In this document: positions 10,356-20,698 of the stretch, in pieces | Numbering within the stretch: the stretch's first letter is position 1 | How the letters are laid out: each line of letters starts with the position of its first letter | The notes under the pieces: generated by a model | What the model saw: only the letters and a program-made list of their open reading frames with translations | What the model was told of the DNA's origin: nothing | The model's database searches: none | Translations under genes and position numbers: made by a program | From: Citrobacter braakii | GTDB taxonomy: Bacteria; Pseudomonadota; Gammaproteobacteria; Enterobacterales; Enterobacteriaceae | NCBI RefSeq assembly: GCF_002075345.1 | Contig: NZ_NAEW01000003.1 | Location: 124,001-188,000, forward strand | Length of the DNA stretch: 64,000 bases | Direction: 5' to 3'

Positions 10356-12977
10356 ATGAATAAGACAACGTATTTTCCTGGCCTGTTACCGGGGGTTACG
10401 CCACCGCTGGCGGGGGTGGCGTTGTCCACGCTGGCGGCGCTCTTTCCCTCTCTAAGCTATGGGGAAAGCTATTTTAATCCGGCCTTTTTATCTGCGGATA
10501 CGGCAACCGTGGCGGATTTATCACGTTTTGAAAAAGGCAATCACCAGCCTGAAGGCGTTTATCGCGTGGATATCTGGCGCAACGATGAGTTTGTTGCCAC
10601 TCAGGATATTCGTTTTACTACCAGTGCGGCAAAAGCCGGGGAGAAGTCCGGTGGGCTGATGCCGTGCTTTGGACTCGACTGGGTGAAGCGCCTTGGCGTC
10701 AATATCGCCGCGTTTCCGGCACTCAGTAAGGATCCGAACGATACCTGTATCAATCTACCTGAGGCGATTCCCGGCAGCGAGATTGCGTTTGATTTTTCTA
10801 CCCTGCGCTTAAACGTCAGCCTGCCACAGGCGTCAATGTTAAACAGCGCGCGCGGCTATATTCCACCGGAAGAGTGGGATGAAGGGATCCCGGCCGCGCT
10901 GGTTAACTACAGCTTTACCGGCAGCCGCGGCAGTGATACTGACAGTTATTTCCTCAGTATGCTCAGTGGTCTGAACTATGGCCCCTGGCGGCTGAGAAAC
11001 AACGGTGCGTGGAGCTACTCCAAGGGCGACGGATACCACTCACAAAGCTGGAAAAACATCGGTACATGGCTTCAGCGCGCAATTATCCCGCTGAAGGGCG
11101 AACTGGTGATGGGCGACAGCAACACTGGCAACGACGTTTTTGACAGCGTCGGGTTTCGCGGTGCGCGGCTCTATTCCTCAGACAGTATGTATCCCGACAG
11201 CTTACAGGGCTACGCGCCTACCGTGCGCGGCATTGCGCGTACCGCAGCGAAACTGACCATTCGTCAGAATGGCTATGTGATTTATCAAAGCTATGTTTCA
11301 CCCGGCGCTTTCTCAATAACCGATCTCAACCCAACGTCATCCAGCGGTGATCTTGAGGTCACGGTGGATGAGAAGGACGGCAGCCAGCAACGCTATACGG
11401 TGCCGTACTCCACCGTTCCCTTATTACAACGAGAAGGGCGTTTTAAGTATGACGTTGTCGCCGGGGATTTTCGCAGCGGCAATAGCCAGCAATCTTCACC
11501 CTTCTTTTTCCAGGGAACATTAATTGCCGGGTTACCAGAGGGCTATACCGCATACGGTGGTACGCAGTTGGCCTCTCGTTACACCGCGGTGGTTTTAGGC
11601 ACCGGTCGAAACCTGGGGGACTGGGGGGCGGTTTCTGTCGATCTCACCCATGCGCGCAGCCAACTGGCGGATGACAGTACGCACCAGGGGCAGTCTTTGC
11701 GTTTCTTGTATGCGAAATCGCTGAACAATTTTGGCACTAACTTCCAGTTGTTGGGGTATCGCTACTCAACGCGTGGCTTCTATACCCTCGACGATGTGGC
11801 GTATCGCAGTATGGAAGGCTATGAGTACGAATACGACAGTGAGGGCAATCGCCACGACGTGCCCAATGTGACGAGTTACCACAACCTGAGCTACAGCAAA
11901 AAGGGCCGTTTCCAGATCAACATTTCGCAGAATCTGGGGGATTACGGATCGCTGTATATCTCGGGTAGTCAGCAGACGTACTGGAATACTTCAGACACCA
12001 ATACCTGGTATCAACTAGGCTATGCCAGCGGCTGGCAGGGGATTAGCTATTCACTCTCCTGGTCGTGGAATGAATCGGTTGGCATCTCCGACACCGATCG
12101 TATTCTGGCGTTCAATATGTCTGTACCGTTCAGCCTGCTGAGCGGACGGCGTTACTCGCGTGATAACGCCCTCGATCGCACCTACGCCACCTTTAATGCC
12201 AACCGTAATAGCAACGGACAGAACAGCTGGCAGAGCGGGATCGGCGGTACGTTGCTGGATGGGCGCAATCTGAGCTACAGCGTGAATCAGGGGCACAGCA
12301 GCACCAATGGCTATAGCGGAAATGCCAGCGCCAACTGGCAGGCGGCCTACGGTACGCTGGGCGTGGGTTACAACTACGACCGTGACCAGCATGACTACAA
12401 CTGGCAGTTCTCCGGCGGCGTAGTGGGGCATGCGGACGGCATTACGCTCAGTCAGCCTCTGGGCGATACCAACGTGCTGATTAAAGCGCCGGGTGCGCAG
12501 GGTGTACGGATAGAGAACCAGACCGGCGTTCAAACCGACTGGCGCGGATACGCGGTGATGCCATATGCCACCGTCTATCGCTATAACCGCGTCGCGTTAG
12601 ACACCAATTCCATGAACAACAATACCGATGTGGAGAATAACGTCAGTAGCGTAGTGCCAACGCAAGGGGCGCTGGTGCGGGCGGCGTTTGATACACGAAT
12701 CGGTGTGCGGGCGCTGATTACCGCCAAACATGCCGGTAAACCAGTGCCGTTTGGCTCCGTCGTGCGTGAAAACACCAGCGGCGTGACCAGCATGGTGGGT
12801 GAAGACGGGCAAATCTACCTGAGCGGCTTGCCGCTAAAAGGCGAGTTGTTGATCCAATGGGGGGAAGGCGCAAACGCGCGCTGCGTGGCGCGCTATGCCT
12901 TGCCAGAGGAGAGCCTGAAACAAGCGGTAACGCTCACGAACGTGACGTGCGAATCTCCGTCAGCACGACAGGAATAA
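10356..12977 (+). CDS. fimD: Outer membrane usher FimD
   Basis: An 873-residue usher that forms the outer-membrane pore through which chaperone-bound pilins are polymerised. Visible features are the N-terminal chaperone-binding region ([18 protein letters not shown]), the plug and central barrel with many aromatic-Gly strands, and a C-terminal pair of cysteines ([15 protein letters not shown]). The start at 10356 (MNKTTYFPG) lies seven bases after the fimC stop. Confidence 0.96.
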   Translation: MNKTTYFPGLLPGVTPPLAGVALSTLAALFPSLSYGESYFNPAFLSADTATVADLSRFEKGNHQPEGVYRVDIWRNDEFVATQDIRFTTSAAKAGEKSGGLMPCFGLDWVKRLGVNIAAFPALSKDPNDTCINLPEAIPGSEIAFDFSTLRLNVSLPQASMLNSARGYIPPEEWDEGIPAALVNYSFTGSRGSDTDSYFLSMLSGLNYGPWRLRNNGAWSYSKGDGYHSQSWKNIGTWLQRAIIPLKGELVMGDSNTGNDVFDSVGFRGARLYSSDSMYPDSLQGYAPTVRGIARTAAKLTIRQNGYVIYQSYVSPGAFSITDLNPTSSSGDLEVTVDEKDGSQQRYTVPYSTVPLLQREGRFKYDVVAGDFRSGNSQQSSPFFFQGTLIAGLPEGYTAYGGTQLASRYTAVVLGTGRNLGDWGAVSVDLTHARSQLADDSTHQGQSLRFLYAKSLNNFGTNFQLLGYRYSTRGFYTLDDVAYRSMEGYEYEYDSEGNRHDVPNVTSYHNLSYSKKGRFQINISQNLGDYGSLYISGSQQTYWNTSDTNTWYQLGYASGWQGISYSLSWSWNESVGISDTDRILAFNMSVPFSLLSGRRYSRDNALDRTYATFNANRNSNGQNSWQSGIGGTLLDGRNLSYSVNQGHSSTNGYSGNASANWQAAYGTLGVGYNYDRDQHDYNWQFSGGVVGHADGITLSQPLGDTNVLIKAPGAQGVRIENQTGVQTDWRGYAVMPYATVYRYNRVALDTNSMNNNTDVENNVSSVVPTQGALVRAAFDTRIGVRALITAKHAGKPVPFGSVVRENTSGVTSMVGEDGQIYLSGLPLKGELLIQWGEGANARCVARYALPEESLKQAVTLTNVTCESPSARQE

Positions 12978-12981
12978 TACG

Positions 12982-13989
12982 ATGAAACGACAAACGGGTT
13001 TGTTACTGGGAAGCGCTTTACTGCTGATGGCCCATTCGTCCTGGGCGACGGTCTGCCAAAACTCGAATGGCACGCCAACGGATGTTTTTTACGATCTGTC
13101 GAATGTCTTCAACAGTAGTAACAACCAGCCGGGACAGGTGGTGACGTTACCGGAAAAATCTGGCTGGGTTGGCGTGAATGCCACCTGTCCGGCCGGGACA
13201 ACGGTAAATTACACCTATCGAAGCTATGTCACTGAACTTCCGGTTCAAAGTACCGAAGGCGGCTTCCAGTATCTGAAGCTCAATGACTACCTGCTGGGGG
13301 CCATGAGCATAACCGATAGTTATGCCGGGTTATTTTATCCCCCGCGTAATTACATTCGCATGGGGACTCACCCAAACGTACCTAAGCAGCAGCCTTTTGG
13401 CGTGATGGATTCAAAGCTGGTGTTTAAGCTCAAAGTGATCCGCCCGTTTATTAACATGGTGCCGATTCCGCGGCAGACGATGTTCAGCGTCTATGTCACG
13501 ACCAGTACCGGAGATGCGCTAAGCGTACCGGTTTATACCATCAGCTACAGCGGCAAGGTGGAGGTTCCACAAAACTGCGAAGTAAACGCCGGGCAGATTG
13601 TCGAGTTTGATTTTGGTGATATTGGCGCATCGCTGTTTAGCAAGGCAGGATCGGGAAACCGGCCTGAAGGCATCAATCCGCAGACCAAAACGGTAGCGAT
13701 AAAATGCACCAACGTCGCTGCACAGGCCTACTTAACCATGCGTGTAGAGGCCGAGAAAGCCACCGGGCAAATGATGGTATCTGACAATCCCGATTTAGGT
13801 TTTATTGTCGCCGACAGCAGCGGTAAACCGCTGACGCCCAATAATCTGTCCAGCACTATCCCGTTTCAACTGGATGATAACGCCGCGGCGAGCGTGGGTA
13901 TTCGAACATGGCCGGTTAGCGTGACGGGCAATAAGCCCACCGAAGGACCTTTTACAGCCCGTGGCTATCTGCGAGTGGATTATGACTAA
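12982..13989 (+). CDS. fimH: Type 1 fimbrial tip adhesin FimH (Salmonella type)
   Basis: At 335 residues it matches the length of Salmonella FimH. A signal peptide ends SSWATVCQNSNG. The N-terminal half is the receptor-binding lectin domain, and the pilin domain starts around the VPQNCEVNAGQIVEF segment, with a cysteine pair. It binds mannosylated surface glycoproteins at the fimbrial tip. It starts four bases after the fimD stop and overlaps fimF by eight bases. Confidence 0.94.
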   Translation: MKRQTGLLLGSALLLMAHSSWATVCQNSNGTPTDVFYDLSNVFNSSNNQPGQVVTLPEKSGWVGVNATCPAGTTVNYTYRSYVTELPVQSTEGGFQYLKLNDYLLGAMSITDSYAGLFYPPRNYIRMGTHPNVPKQQPFGVMDSKLVFKLKVIRPFINMVPIPRQTMFSVYVTTSTGDALSVPVYTISYSGKVEVPQNCEVNAGQIVEFDFGDIGASLFSKAGSGNRPEGINPQTKTVAIKCTNVAAQAYLTMRVEAEKATGQMMVSDNPDLGFIVADSSGKPLTPNNLSSTIPFQLDDNAAASVGIRTWPVSVTGNKPTEGPFTARGYLRVDYD

Positions 13990-14518
13990 CAAGCAAACGC
14001 CAGCCGCAGGGAAACGCCTGGCAATGGTGTGCCTGCTGACATTCAGCTCGTTGTGCCATGCCGCATCGTCGCTGGGGGAAATCAATATTGAACTGCGCGG
14101 AAACGTGGTGGACTTTACCTGCGCGGTAATTGCCAGCGACAGCAATAAGTCCGTGGAGCTAGGCACCTGGCCGACCAAGCAGCTTCAGACCAGCGGAGAT
14201 ACTACTCAACCGGTCGCGTTTACACTGAAGCTAGAAGGCTGCCCGCCGGGTTCCGCTTCGATAACGTTTTCCGGAACTCCGGCCCCGGGCACGACGTTGC
14301 TGGCGCTTGATGACGCGGTGATGGCGCAAAAGGTGGCGATCGAACTGCACGACAGCGACCGTACGCGATTGCCGCTCGAGCAGGCCAGTCAGACGGTGGG
14401 GATTGATGAGAACGGCAATGCCACGCTAACCTTTTTCGCAAACTATATCGCGTTAGCTGCTGGGGTTCAGCCTGGCATTGCCAGGGCTGATGCCACGTTC
14501 ATGATTAACTATAACTAA
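13982..14518 (+). CDS. fimF: Minor fimbrial subunit FimF
   Basis: A 178-residue pilin with a cleavable signal peptide (ends CHAASS), the cysteine pair (DFTCAV, LEGCPP) and the C-terminal strand DATFMINYN. It acts as an adaptor near the tip. The start at 13982 lies inside the last codons of fimH, suggesting coupled translation. It is the last structural gene, with a terminator hairpin directly after it. Confidence 0.94.
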   Translation: MTNKQTPAAGKRLAMVCLLTFSSLCHAASSLGEINIELRGNVVDFTCAVIASDSNKSVELGTWPTKQLQTSGDTTQPVAFTLKLEGCPPGSASITFSGTPAPGTTLLALDDAVMAQKVAIELHDSDRTRLPLEQASQTVGIDENGNATLTFFANYIALAAGVQPGIARADATFMINYN

Positions 14519-14531
14519 TCAATGCGCTAAC

Positions 14532-14568
14532 AAAACACTCCCGAACGAAATCTCGCCGGGAGTGTTAT
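14532..14568. terminator. Hairpin terminator between convergent fimF and fimZ
   Basis: The 10-bp arms AACACTCCCG (14534-14543) and CGGGAGTGTT (14557-14566) enclose a 13-base loop, with short A and T runs on either side. The position between two convergent stops suits a bidirectional terminator. Confidence 0.75.
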
Positions 14569-15200
14569 TACATTAATTCATGCATTTTTGCGTAATCGAT
14601 CAGCTCAACGATGGTGTGCAACCCGAGCTTGGAGTAGATATTAGCCTTGTGAGCGCTAATCGTTTTATTGCTGAGTAACAACTGCTCAGCAATTTCCTTA
14701 TTGGATAGCCCGTTTGCCAGATAACGCAAAACGGTAACTTCACGGTTAGAGAGCGGCATGTCATGTAAGACGCCTTTTTGTGCATTTATATTGTTAATGA
14801 AATTAAGGGTATCCGAAGGAAAAAAGGAATATCCCGATAAAATCATTTTTACCGCATTGTAGATATCATTGAGATCCTTTCGTTTACTGACAAACCCATT
14901 TGCACCGGCCCGGATAGCACGCCCGGCATAAAACGACTCGGATTTTGAGGACAGAAACAGTACCCGAGTTTTCTCCTGCAATGACTTTATTCTTTTGAGT
15001 AATGTAAACCCATCAGAACCAGGCAGTTCAATATCCAGGATGACAAGATCGACCGGGTACGTGCGCAGATGTTCTATTGCCGTACGGCTGTCATCGGTTT
15101 TCAACACTACCTGAATATTACTGTTTTTCTCGAGTAGTACTTCTATCGACATTCTGACAATAGGGTGTTCGTCCATAATGATAACGGATGCTGGTTTCAT
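14568..15200 (-). CDS. fimZ: Fimbrial response regulator FimZ
   Basis: A 210-residue protein with an N-terminal receiver domain (DEHPIVR acidic pocket, phospho-acceptor Asp in LVILDIELPGSDG, Lys in GFVSKRKD) and a C-terminal LuxR/GerE helix-turn-helix (LSNREVTVLRYLANGLSNKEIAEQL). In Salmonella, FimZ activates fimA together with FimY and also represses motility. The start at 15200 gives MKPASVIIMDEHP; five extra upstream residues are possible but not supported. Transcribed toward fimF. Confidence 0.95.
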   Translation of the reverse strand: MKPASVIIMDEHPIVRMSIEVLLEKNSNIQVVLKTDDSRTAIEHLRTYPVDLVILDIELPGSDGFTLLKRIKSLQEKTRVLFLSSKSESFYAGRAIRAGANGFVSKRKDLNDIYNAVKMILSGYSFFPSDTLNFINNINAQKGVLHDMPLSNREVTVLRYLANGLSNKEIAEQLLLSNKTISAHKANIYSKLGLHTIVELIDYAKMHELM

Positions 15201-15787
15201 TGTTGTATGCCTCAAACTGTTTGCGTATCTTGCGAATTTGATAAAACATCAGGCGTTATAATATTGTCAAATAGCCAAGAATTGTTCTGAGGGAGAGCCG
15301 AATAAATATTATTTCATCCTTGTTTATTCGGTTGTTCTTCTGCAGAACAATGAATTTGTGGAAAATCCATTTCACACCGGGAAAACTAACAATTAATCAG
15401 GAAACTGTGGGGATTATACCTGCTCTGCTCATTCGGAAAAGACTTACAACATCCTGGTTGTTAATGTCAGTTAGGATATTCTGAAAGATCCAGATGTGTT
15501 AATGACTATTGGTATTATTTATCTGTGGTTCGAATTATGGCAGATTGAAAATTTTTTTTAAGCAGTAAAAACGACACAATAAACCAATTGTTTAAGTTTT
15601 GTTAAGGCTGCAATAGGACTATTTTTTATTGAAATGCACAGGATCAGTAAGGTTAAGTGTGAGTGTGCCTCCAGGCATAATACCAGGAATAGTTGTAAAT
15701 ATTAAATATTTGTAAAAATTAGATCTTTTTTCTTATTCAATAATAAGTAATTTCCTAAAAAATCTTATAGCACAATGAGTTATGGTG
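15201..15787. other. AT-rich intergenic region fimZ-fimY with an inverted TTGTTCT repeat
   Basis: About 590 bases without a supportable gene. A perfect inverted repeat, TTGTTCT (15332-15338) and AGAACAA (15344-15350) around a 5-base spacer, lies about 130 bp upstream of fimZ. A further TTGTTCT is at 15282-15288. These could be sites for a fim regulator. Salmonella FimZ and FimY promoters are known to be cross-regulated, but this sequence alone does not show which protein binds. Confidence 0.4.
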
Positions 15788-16510
15788 TTAAATTAAATGG
15801 GGAGAGGTAACGTTGAGACGGTGTATCAGATGCAAAAAACGCTGCCTGCTGGGTAATCCAAGGCGCGTAATCAACTGGTTCAGGCGATAGATGATGCGGT
15901 GGTAGGGTTGTTCCTGTAACAATGCAATCTTTTTTAAGGAGTTACCCTGCAATAGTAAGGTAATCAGCTCCCAGTCGAGCTGATTTATACGCCTGGAATG
16001 AATATAGTTAAGAACCGGAGATAATAAGGCATGGCGCATCTCGGGGAGGCGCAAATTGCGTGGCAAGATATAAAATGGACCGGACAGTGAAATAAATGTA
16101 GTGAGGTCTTCATCGCGACTGGAAAGCATTATGAAGATTTGGATGTCATTATGCTTCTTAATTAGCTGGCGCAGGCTTTCAAGTATATCGAAATAAGGGG
16201 TTGTTAAGCTTTCAATGTCAATCACTAACTGGCTAATTACCGGCTCTTGCATGCTGAGCAAAGTCGATTCAACGCTCTGGAAGATCGCCGCGCGAGTACC
16301 TGAGAATAAATGTCGACTCAGCGCATAGGCCAGATAGTAGTCTGTCGTAATTATCGCCTGAGATATAGTGCCGTCCGGTAAGGTGTATTCGAGTTTTTGC
16401 GCCAGATACTCGATCCGGTCAAATACCTGTGAGGTACAGTGGGGAAATTGCCAGCTACAGTTAGCGTTTCGTATACGGCGATAGCGGTCCCGGCGTTTTG
16501 CACTGTGCAT
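15788..16510 (-). CDS. fimY: Fimbrial regulator FimY
   Basis: A 240-residue regulator with a C-terminal segment resembling a LuxR-type helix-turn-helix (INQLDWELITLLLQGNSLKKIALLQEQ). FimY is a known co-activator of fimA in Salmonella, where it works with FimZ. The start is uncertain: 16510 gives the usual family length of 240. An ATG five codons upstream and a longer reading to 16567 are also open, and an AAAAGG sequence sits too close to the 16510 ATG to be a good ribosome site. The gene is AT-rich relative to the structural genes. Confidence 0.88.
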   Translation of the reverse strand: MHSAKRRDRYRRIRNANCSWQFPHCTSQVFDRIEYLAQKLEYTLPDGTISQAIITTDYYLAYALSRHLFSGTRAAIFQSVESTLLSMQEPVISQLVIDIESLTTPYFDILESLRQLIKKHNDIQIFIMLSSRDEDLTTFISLSGPFYILPRNLRLPEMRHALLSPVLNYIHSRRINQLDWELITLLLQGNSLKKIALLQEQPYHRIIYRLNQLITRLGLPSRQRFLHLIHRLNVTSPHLI

Positions 16511-16895
16511 CCTTTTCCATTCCATTTCTGTTGCGGCAGGTCTGGATAAATTGCTGACTACAGGCATCCCTGAACCAAACTTTTGTCAGCGCAAATGTGA
16601 GTTGACTTGTGCCGTTGGGTTTCGGTGCTTCAACAATCATCAGACTGGCAATTGCGTACTCCATCAGAATAATCTGCCGGAAGTTTTCTGATGTCTTACT
16701 CAATGCCCAAAAGATCGTTTTATCCAGTTCAACCTCTCTCTGAGATTAGATAAAATATTACCGGGTGTGTCTTTCTGTTACCCCGGAAATAGTATGGCCG
16801 GATTATTCTCGCAGCCTGAAGCCAGGTACAGTAGGAGCCGATGCTTAATCCATGATGAGATATTTCTCAATAAAAATTAGGCAAAGATACCCCGT
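16511..16895. other. Interval between fimY and fimW with no recognisable EAL gene
   Basis: About 385 bases separate fimY from fimW. In Salmonella this position holds an EAL-domain gene (STM0551). Here the interval is too short for one, and no EAL, DDFGTG or other phosphodiesterase motif can be read in any frame. An 80-codon frame on the minus strand (16461-16703) begins with TTG, overlaps fimY and has no recognisable features. Confidence 0.6.
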
Positions 16896-17489
16896 CTAAT
16901 TTTGCAGAAAGTTCAGATGTGCGCGGATGTATCTTAAGAATTGCTGATCGTTTTTCACATGCAGCTTTTTCATAATGCTGCGGCGGGTCGCTTTGGCCTG
17001 GATATCACTGACTGAGAGCAGATGAGCCGTTTCGGCTAACGTATACCCGCTGGCGAGAAACATTAAGAACTGGCGTTCTTCGATAGAAAAGTTGCGGGTG
17101 GTGCAGTAATGGCAGATAGTCGCGGGCACGCTAGTGCGCAGTGCGCGTTTTTGCAGGATGAGGACCAGTTTTTTGGTTATCTCGTCGACGTCATCTTCCC
17201 GATAAATCAGTGGCAACATGTACAGGCAGGGGCGGAACATTAGCTTATCTTTGTCGTTTTTGCTACAGATGACCACCCGGTGTTGGCGCCTGGTGTGGAC
17301 AGGAACCATGTAACAATCGGCGCTGAGCCAATCTTCATCCAGTGAGATAAACGCGATTTCAGCGCGATCGATATCTTCGACAGGTAAAAAGCTAATCTCC
17401 TGATGCCACTGATTTGCCAGATGGGAGATGATGATTTTCAGTCCATGTTCGAAGTGACTGTTTTCTTCCTTGATGGCGATACTTAACAT
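16896..17489 (-). CDS. fimW: Fimbrial regulator FimW
   Basis: A 197-residue protein with a C-terminal LuxR-type helix-turn-helix (FSIEERQFLMFLASGYTLAETAHLLSVSDIQAKATRRSI). In Salmonella FimW is a repressor of fim expression that interacts with FimZ. The ATG at 17489 has AGGA eight bases upstream; an in-frame GTG six codons earlier lacks a ribosome site. Two CxxC-like cysteines (ICHYC) occur mid-protein. Confidence 0.9.
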   Translation of the reverse strand: MLSIAIKEENSHFEHGLKIIISHLANQWHQEISFLPVEDIDRAEIAFISLDEDWLSADCYMVPVHTRRQHRVVICSKNDKDKLMFRPCLYMLPLIYREDDVDEITKKLVLILQKRALRTSVPATICHYCTTRNFSIEERQFLMFLASGYTLAETAHLLSVSDIQAKATRRSIMKKLHVKNDQQFLRYIRAHLNFLQN

Positions 17490-17525
17490 TAAAGAGTTCC
17501 TGACCACTGGAGAGGGGATAAAGGA

Positions 17526-17705
17526 ATGTTAAGCAAAATCATAAATATTCTAAATACATGTATCCCTAAATCTGACGTTTTGCGGGCTGAGTTGTTACCA
17601 GGTGATTTCCTGGATACCTTTGAACGAGCAGAAAAAATCAACATTCGTACACTTCGCCAGCAACCGAAACAAAAGGCATTGACTCAGCAAGCGCTGACCG
17701 TATAA
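17526..17705 (+). CDS. Candidate 59-codon small ORF between fimW and argU
   Basis: An ATG at 17526 opens 59 sense codons to a TAA at 17703-17705. AGGGG lies about eight bases upstream. The predicted peptide begins MLSKIINILNTCIPKSD and ends with a Gln/Lys-rich tail. It is divergent from fimW and runs into the argU promoter, whose -35 and -10 elements lie within its last codons. No family is recognised, and a chance open frame of this length is possible. Confidence 0.3.
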   Translation: MLSKIINILNTCIPKSDVLRAELLPGDFLDTFERAEKINIRTLRQQPKQKALTQQALTV

Positions 17706-17706
17706 T
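17679..17706 (+). promoter_or_regulatory. argU promoter (-35 and -10)
   Basis: TTGACT at 17679-17684 and a perfect TATAAT at 17701-17706 are separated by 16 bases. They lie about 40 bases before the tRNA, a strong sigma-70 promoter consistent with a highly expressed tRNA gene. Confidence 0.8.
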
Positions 17707-17744
17707 TCACGCGTTTCATCTGCATGAAGTAATCACTTCGCAAT

Positions 17745-17821
17745 GCGCCCTTAGCTCAGTTGGATAGAGCAACGGCCTTCTAAGCCGTAGGTCGTAGGTT
17801 CGAATCCTACAGGGCGTACCA
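17745..17821 (+). tRNA. argU: tRNA-Arg (anticodon UCU)
   Basis: A 77-base cloverleaf. The acceptor arms are GCGCCCT and AGGGCGT (a G-U pair at the end), the anticodon loop CTTCTAA has anticodon TCT, and the T arm is TAGGTTCGAATCCTA with an encoded CCA end. It is the rare-codon AGA/AGG tRNA, argU. In E. coli K-12 the gene is the attachment site of prophage DLP12. Here no integrase follows it, and the torS gene begins nine bases later on the opposite strand. Confidence 0.97.
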
Positions 17822-17829
17822 TTTCAACG

Positions 17830-20616
17830 TCACTTCTGATGTTCAGCTTCGGCTAATCGCGACAAATTTTCTTTTGCCAACCACATTTCCACTTCTGTAA
17901 GACTTAGTTGTACTTCCTCTCTGAGTGAAAAATCAGCTAGCGGCTGCTGTTCAAGCGCTGCGCACATCCTGCTGGCAGAACGCATCCCCATGCTGGCGCA
18001 GCTGCTTTTTAGCTGATGTGCCAGACGTTTTATCTTCTCGTACTCACATGTTGCGCGCGCTGCGTCAATCTCATCTAATACAGGAAGGGTGTGTTGCTTA
18101 AAGAGCGCTAACCATTCGTGCACCTTTTGCCATCCCATTAGCTGGATATCCCCGGCTAATTGCTGGGTATCTAACCGTTGGTTGTCATTTTCTAATGCAA
18201 CCGGGAGAGGGGCGTTACCGTGCAGATAATGGGTAATGAGCCGACTGAGTTCATCCTGGGGAACCGGTTTTTGAATAACGCCGAGAAACAGGGTGCTGGT
18301 TCTTTGGCTTAGCGTTTCGTCGATGACGTGTGCGCTAAAGCCTATTAGCTTTAACGTCGGAAACTCGCGGGTTAACTGTTGCGCCAGCGTGATGCCGTCG
18401 ATATCCGGAAGATCAAAATCAACCAGCGCGGCATTATACTGGGCGTCTTGCTGCAGTATGGTGAGCGCCGCAGCCGCACTGTCGGCAGCGGTGACCTGGG
18501 CGCCATTGAGGGTGAGCATTTCTGTACTGATGCGCTGCGTGAGGGGGTTATCCTCGATTAGCAGTAAGCGTAAACCCTGTAACGATATGGCACGTGGAAC
18601 GGATTTTGCTACCGGCATCGCGCCAGCCCGTAATGGCAGACGCAGACGAAAGCAGCTTCCGACTCCCGGCGTACTGGTGACGCTCAGTTCTCCCTGCATC
18701 GCCTGCGCAAGGCTGGCACTGATAGTGAGTCCAAGCCCGGTCCCCCCACGTTTACCGCTAACCTGAACAAACGGCTGAAAAATATCGCGCTGATGGACAG
18801 GGTCAATCCCGCATCCCGTGTCCTCGACCTCAATATACCAGTCCTGATCTTTACATCGGCTACGCAGGGTGATGTGTCCGCGATCGGTAAAGCGCAGCGC
18901 GTTGTTTAATAGGTTAGTTATGATTTGCCGAATGCGGCGCGGATCGCCGCGTAGGGAGTCGGGGACATCGTCGGCAAAATCCGTAACCAGCACGACCGGG
19001 CGACCCACAACGCGACCGTGCATGAGCTGAAGCGTACTTTCCAGCAAGGGTCTGGGCTCAAAAGGTTCATCGCCGATCGCCACATTTTTTCCGCCCGCTT
19101 CGATGGCGGAATAGTCCAGGATATCGTTGAGGATGGTCAGCAGAGACTCGCCAGAGTCGGTGATTGCGCGCAGATTCTCCTGATGCTGCGCCAGAGCGGG
19201 ATTGTCTGAGAGCAACTGCGCAGTGCCGAGGATCCCATACAGCGGGGTGCGTATTTCATGGCTCATGGCGGCAAGAAACGCCGATTTTGCCTGGTTGGCT
19301 TTTTCGGCTTCTGCCCGCGCCTGCCGGTGTTCCGACACCATAGAACGCAGCTCGGCGGTGCGAGCTTTTACCTGAGCGGCCAGATGTTCGCGATGGCTAT
19401 TAAGGGCGTGAACGCTGCCGCGAAAGGCGTCCATTAACCGCCCGATAGTATCCAGTTCGCGAACGCCCGCGGTTTCCGGAAATGGGGAGTCAATATCACC
19501 TTCAAGCAGACGCTGTAACGCCTGGGTTTGCTGCGCCAACGGGCGCGTGACCGAGCGGTAAACTACGCGCCAAAGAATGAGAATTAACAAGCACAATGAC
19601 ACCGCACCTAACAGCAGCAGCAGCGTTTGCCCGCGCTGGCTGGCCTGTTTGAGATGCGCCAGCCCGGTCTGATTGCGTTGGCCAATGATTTCTACCAACT
19701 GACTGACTTCGCTACTGAAACGGGTAAATTGCTCGATATTGTTCTGCGATAAGATCTGTAAGCGGGTGGTGATGTCATTATCCTGACGATACAGGGCCAG
19801 CAGATCGACATAACGGCTTATCGAATTTACAGCGCCGGCAACCTGAGTGCGTACCACCGGATCTTCAATGCGTATTTGTCGGCGGTGAAGCACTCTGACG
19901 GCGGCATTAAGCTGGGTTTCCAGCGCGGCAAGGTTATTCTGCGCCTGGTTATTCCCCAGATTCATCACCATTTGCTGCACGCGTAGCGCGCTCAGGCGCA
20001 GTTCATTCATCTGGTTATAATATTCCAGATCGATATCGATAAGCCTGTCGAGAGCGTGTTCCGCCGCCTGGCCCTGATGGCTCTCAATCAAATCATAAAT
20101 GCTTGCCTGCGTAGCGCCCGCCGAGGTGGCGGCATTACTGGCCTGACCGCGCGCCATTTCGGCAACGTCGGCGGTAGCCTCAACAATATGTTGGCTGAGC
20201 TGTTGCTGCCGATCGCGCAGTTTCAGACGTTCGCCAACCAACTCCCCCTGATGGCTTAACGACTGGGCGATCTCTTTTTCCTGTTGTTCAATGGCCGACG
20301 TGTCAAAGCCCTGCTCGCGCAGGGTTTTCAGTAAAGCGGTAATTTTCAGGCTTTGGGCGGTTAACATACGTCCCTGAGCCAGCCACATATTTTCATTATC
20401 TGCGGTGGTCAGATTCTGCGCGGAAAACAGTTCCCAGGCGCTGGCTTCGCTGAGCTGGCGCGCCATGTCCATGGTCGGGATCAGCGCCTGGGTATTGGCC
20501 TGCTCAACCTGGCTGACAAAACGCAGGTTATACCAGCCAACCAGCGTACTAATGAGGGTCAGTGCCGCCATCAGCCCGAAGCCTATCCACAGTCGTTTGG
20601 TCAGAGATAAATTCAC
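17830..20616 (-). CDS. torS: TMAO sensor hybrid histidine kinase TorS
   Basis: A 928-residue unorthodox kinase. Domains in order: a first membrane helix ([18 protein letters not shown]), a periplasmic sensor of about 300 residues, a second helix ([18 protein letters not shown]), HAMP, the phospho-His in [12 protein letters not shown], an ATPase with GCGIDP and GGTGLGL boxes, a receiver (DFDLPDIDG) and a C-terminal Hpt domain ([12 protein letters not shown]). TorS with TorT senses TMAO and passes phosphate to TorR. The GTG at 20616 gives [10 protein letters not shown], aligning with the E. coli TorS start; the longer frame to 20727 runs into torT. Confidence 0.95.
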   Translation of the reverse strand: MNLSLTKRLWIGFGLMAALTLISTLVGWYNLRFVSQVEQANTQALIPTMDMARQLSEASAWELFSAQNLTTADNENMWLAQGRMLTAQSLKITALLKTLREQGFDTSAIEQQEKEIAQSLSHQGELVGERLKLRDRQQQLSQHIVEATADVAEMARGQASNAATSAGATQASIYDLIESHQGQAAEHALDRLIDIDLEYYNQMNELRLSALRVQQMVMNLGNNQAQNNLAALETQLNAAVRVLHRRQIRIEDPVVRTQVAGAVNSISRYVDLLALYRQDNDITTRLQILSQNNIEQFTRFSSEVSQLVEIIGQRNQTGLAHLKQASQRGQTLLLLLGAVSLCLLILILWRVVYRSVTRPLAQQTQALQRLLEGDIDSPFPETAGVRELDTIGRLMDAFRGSVHALNSHREHLAAQVKARTAELRSMVSEHRQARAEAEKANQAKSAFLAAMSHEIRTPLYGILGTAQLLSDNPALAQHQENLRAITDSGESLLTILNDILDYSAIEAGGKNVAIGDEPFEPRPLLESTLQLMHGRVVGRPVVLVTDFADDVPDSLRGDPRRIRQIITNLLNNALRFTDRGHITLRSRCKDQDWYIEVEDTGCGIDPVHQRDIFQPFVQVSGKRGGTGLGLTISASLAQAMQGELSVTSTPGVGSCFRLRLPLRAGAMPVAKSVPRAISLQGLRLLLIEDNPLTQRISTEMLTLNGAQVTAADSAAAALTILQQDAQYNAALVDFDLPDIDGITLAQQLTREFPTLKLIGFSAHVIDETLSQRTSTLFLGVIQKPVPQDELSRLITHYLHGNAPLPVALENDNQRLDTQQLAGDIQLMGWQKVHEWLALFKQHTLPVLDEIDAARATCEYEKIKRLAHQLKSSCASMGMRSASRMCAALEQQPLADFSLREEVQLSLTEVEMWLAKENLSRLAEAEHQK

Positions 20617-20698
20617 TGTCGGGTCGCCACAGATTAAAAAGGTTGAGTCCAAAAGAGGAAAGCAACTAGGATAAAGCCTTATCAATGTTGAGGCTATC

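Noticed and set aside
16461-16703. 80-codon minus-strand frame between fimY and fimW
   Set aside because: TTG start, overlaps the fimY start in another frame and has no recognisable features; checked as a possible EAL remnant and none of the motifs is present.
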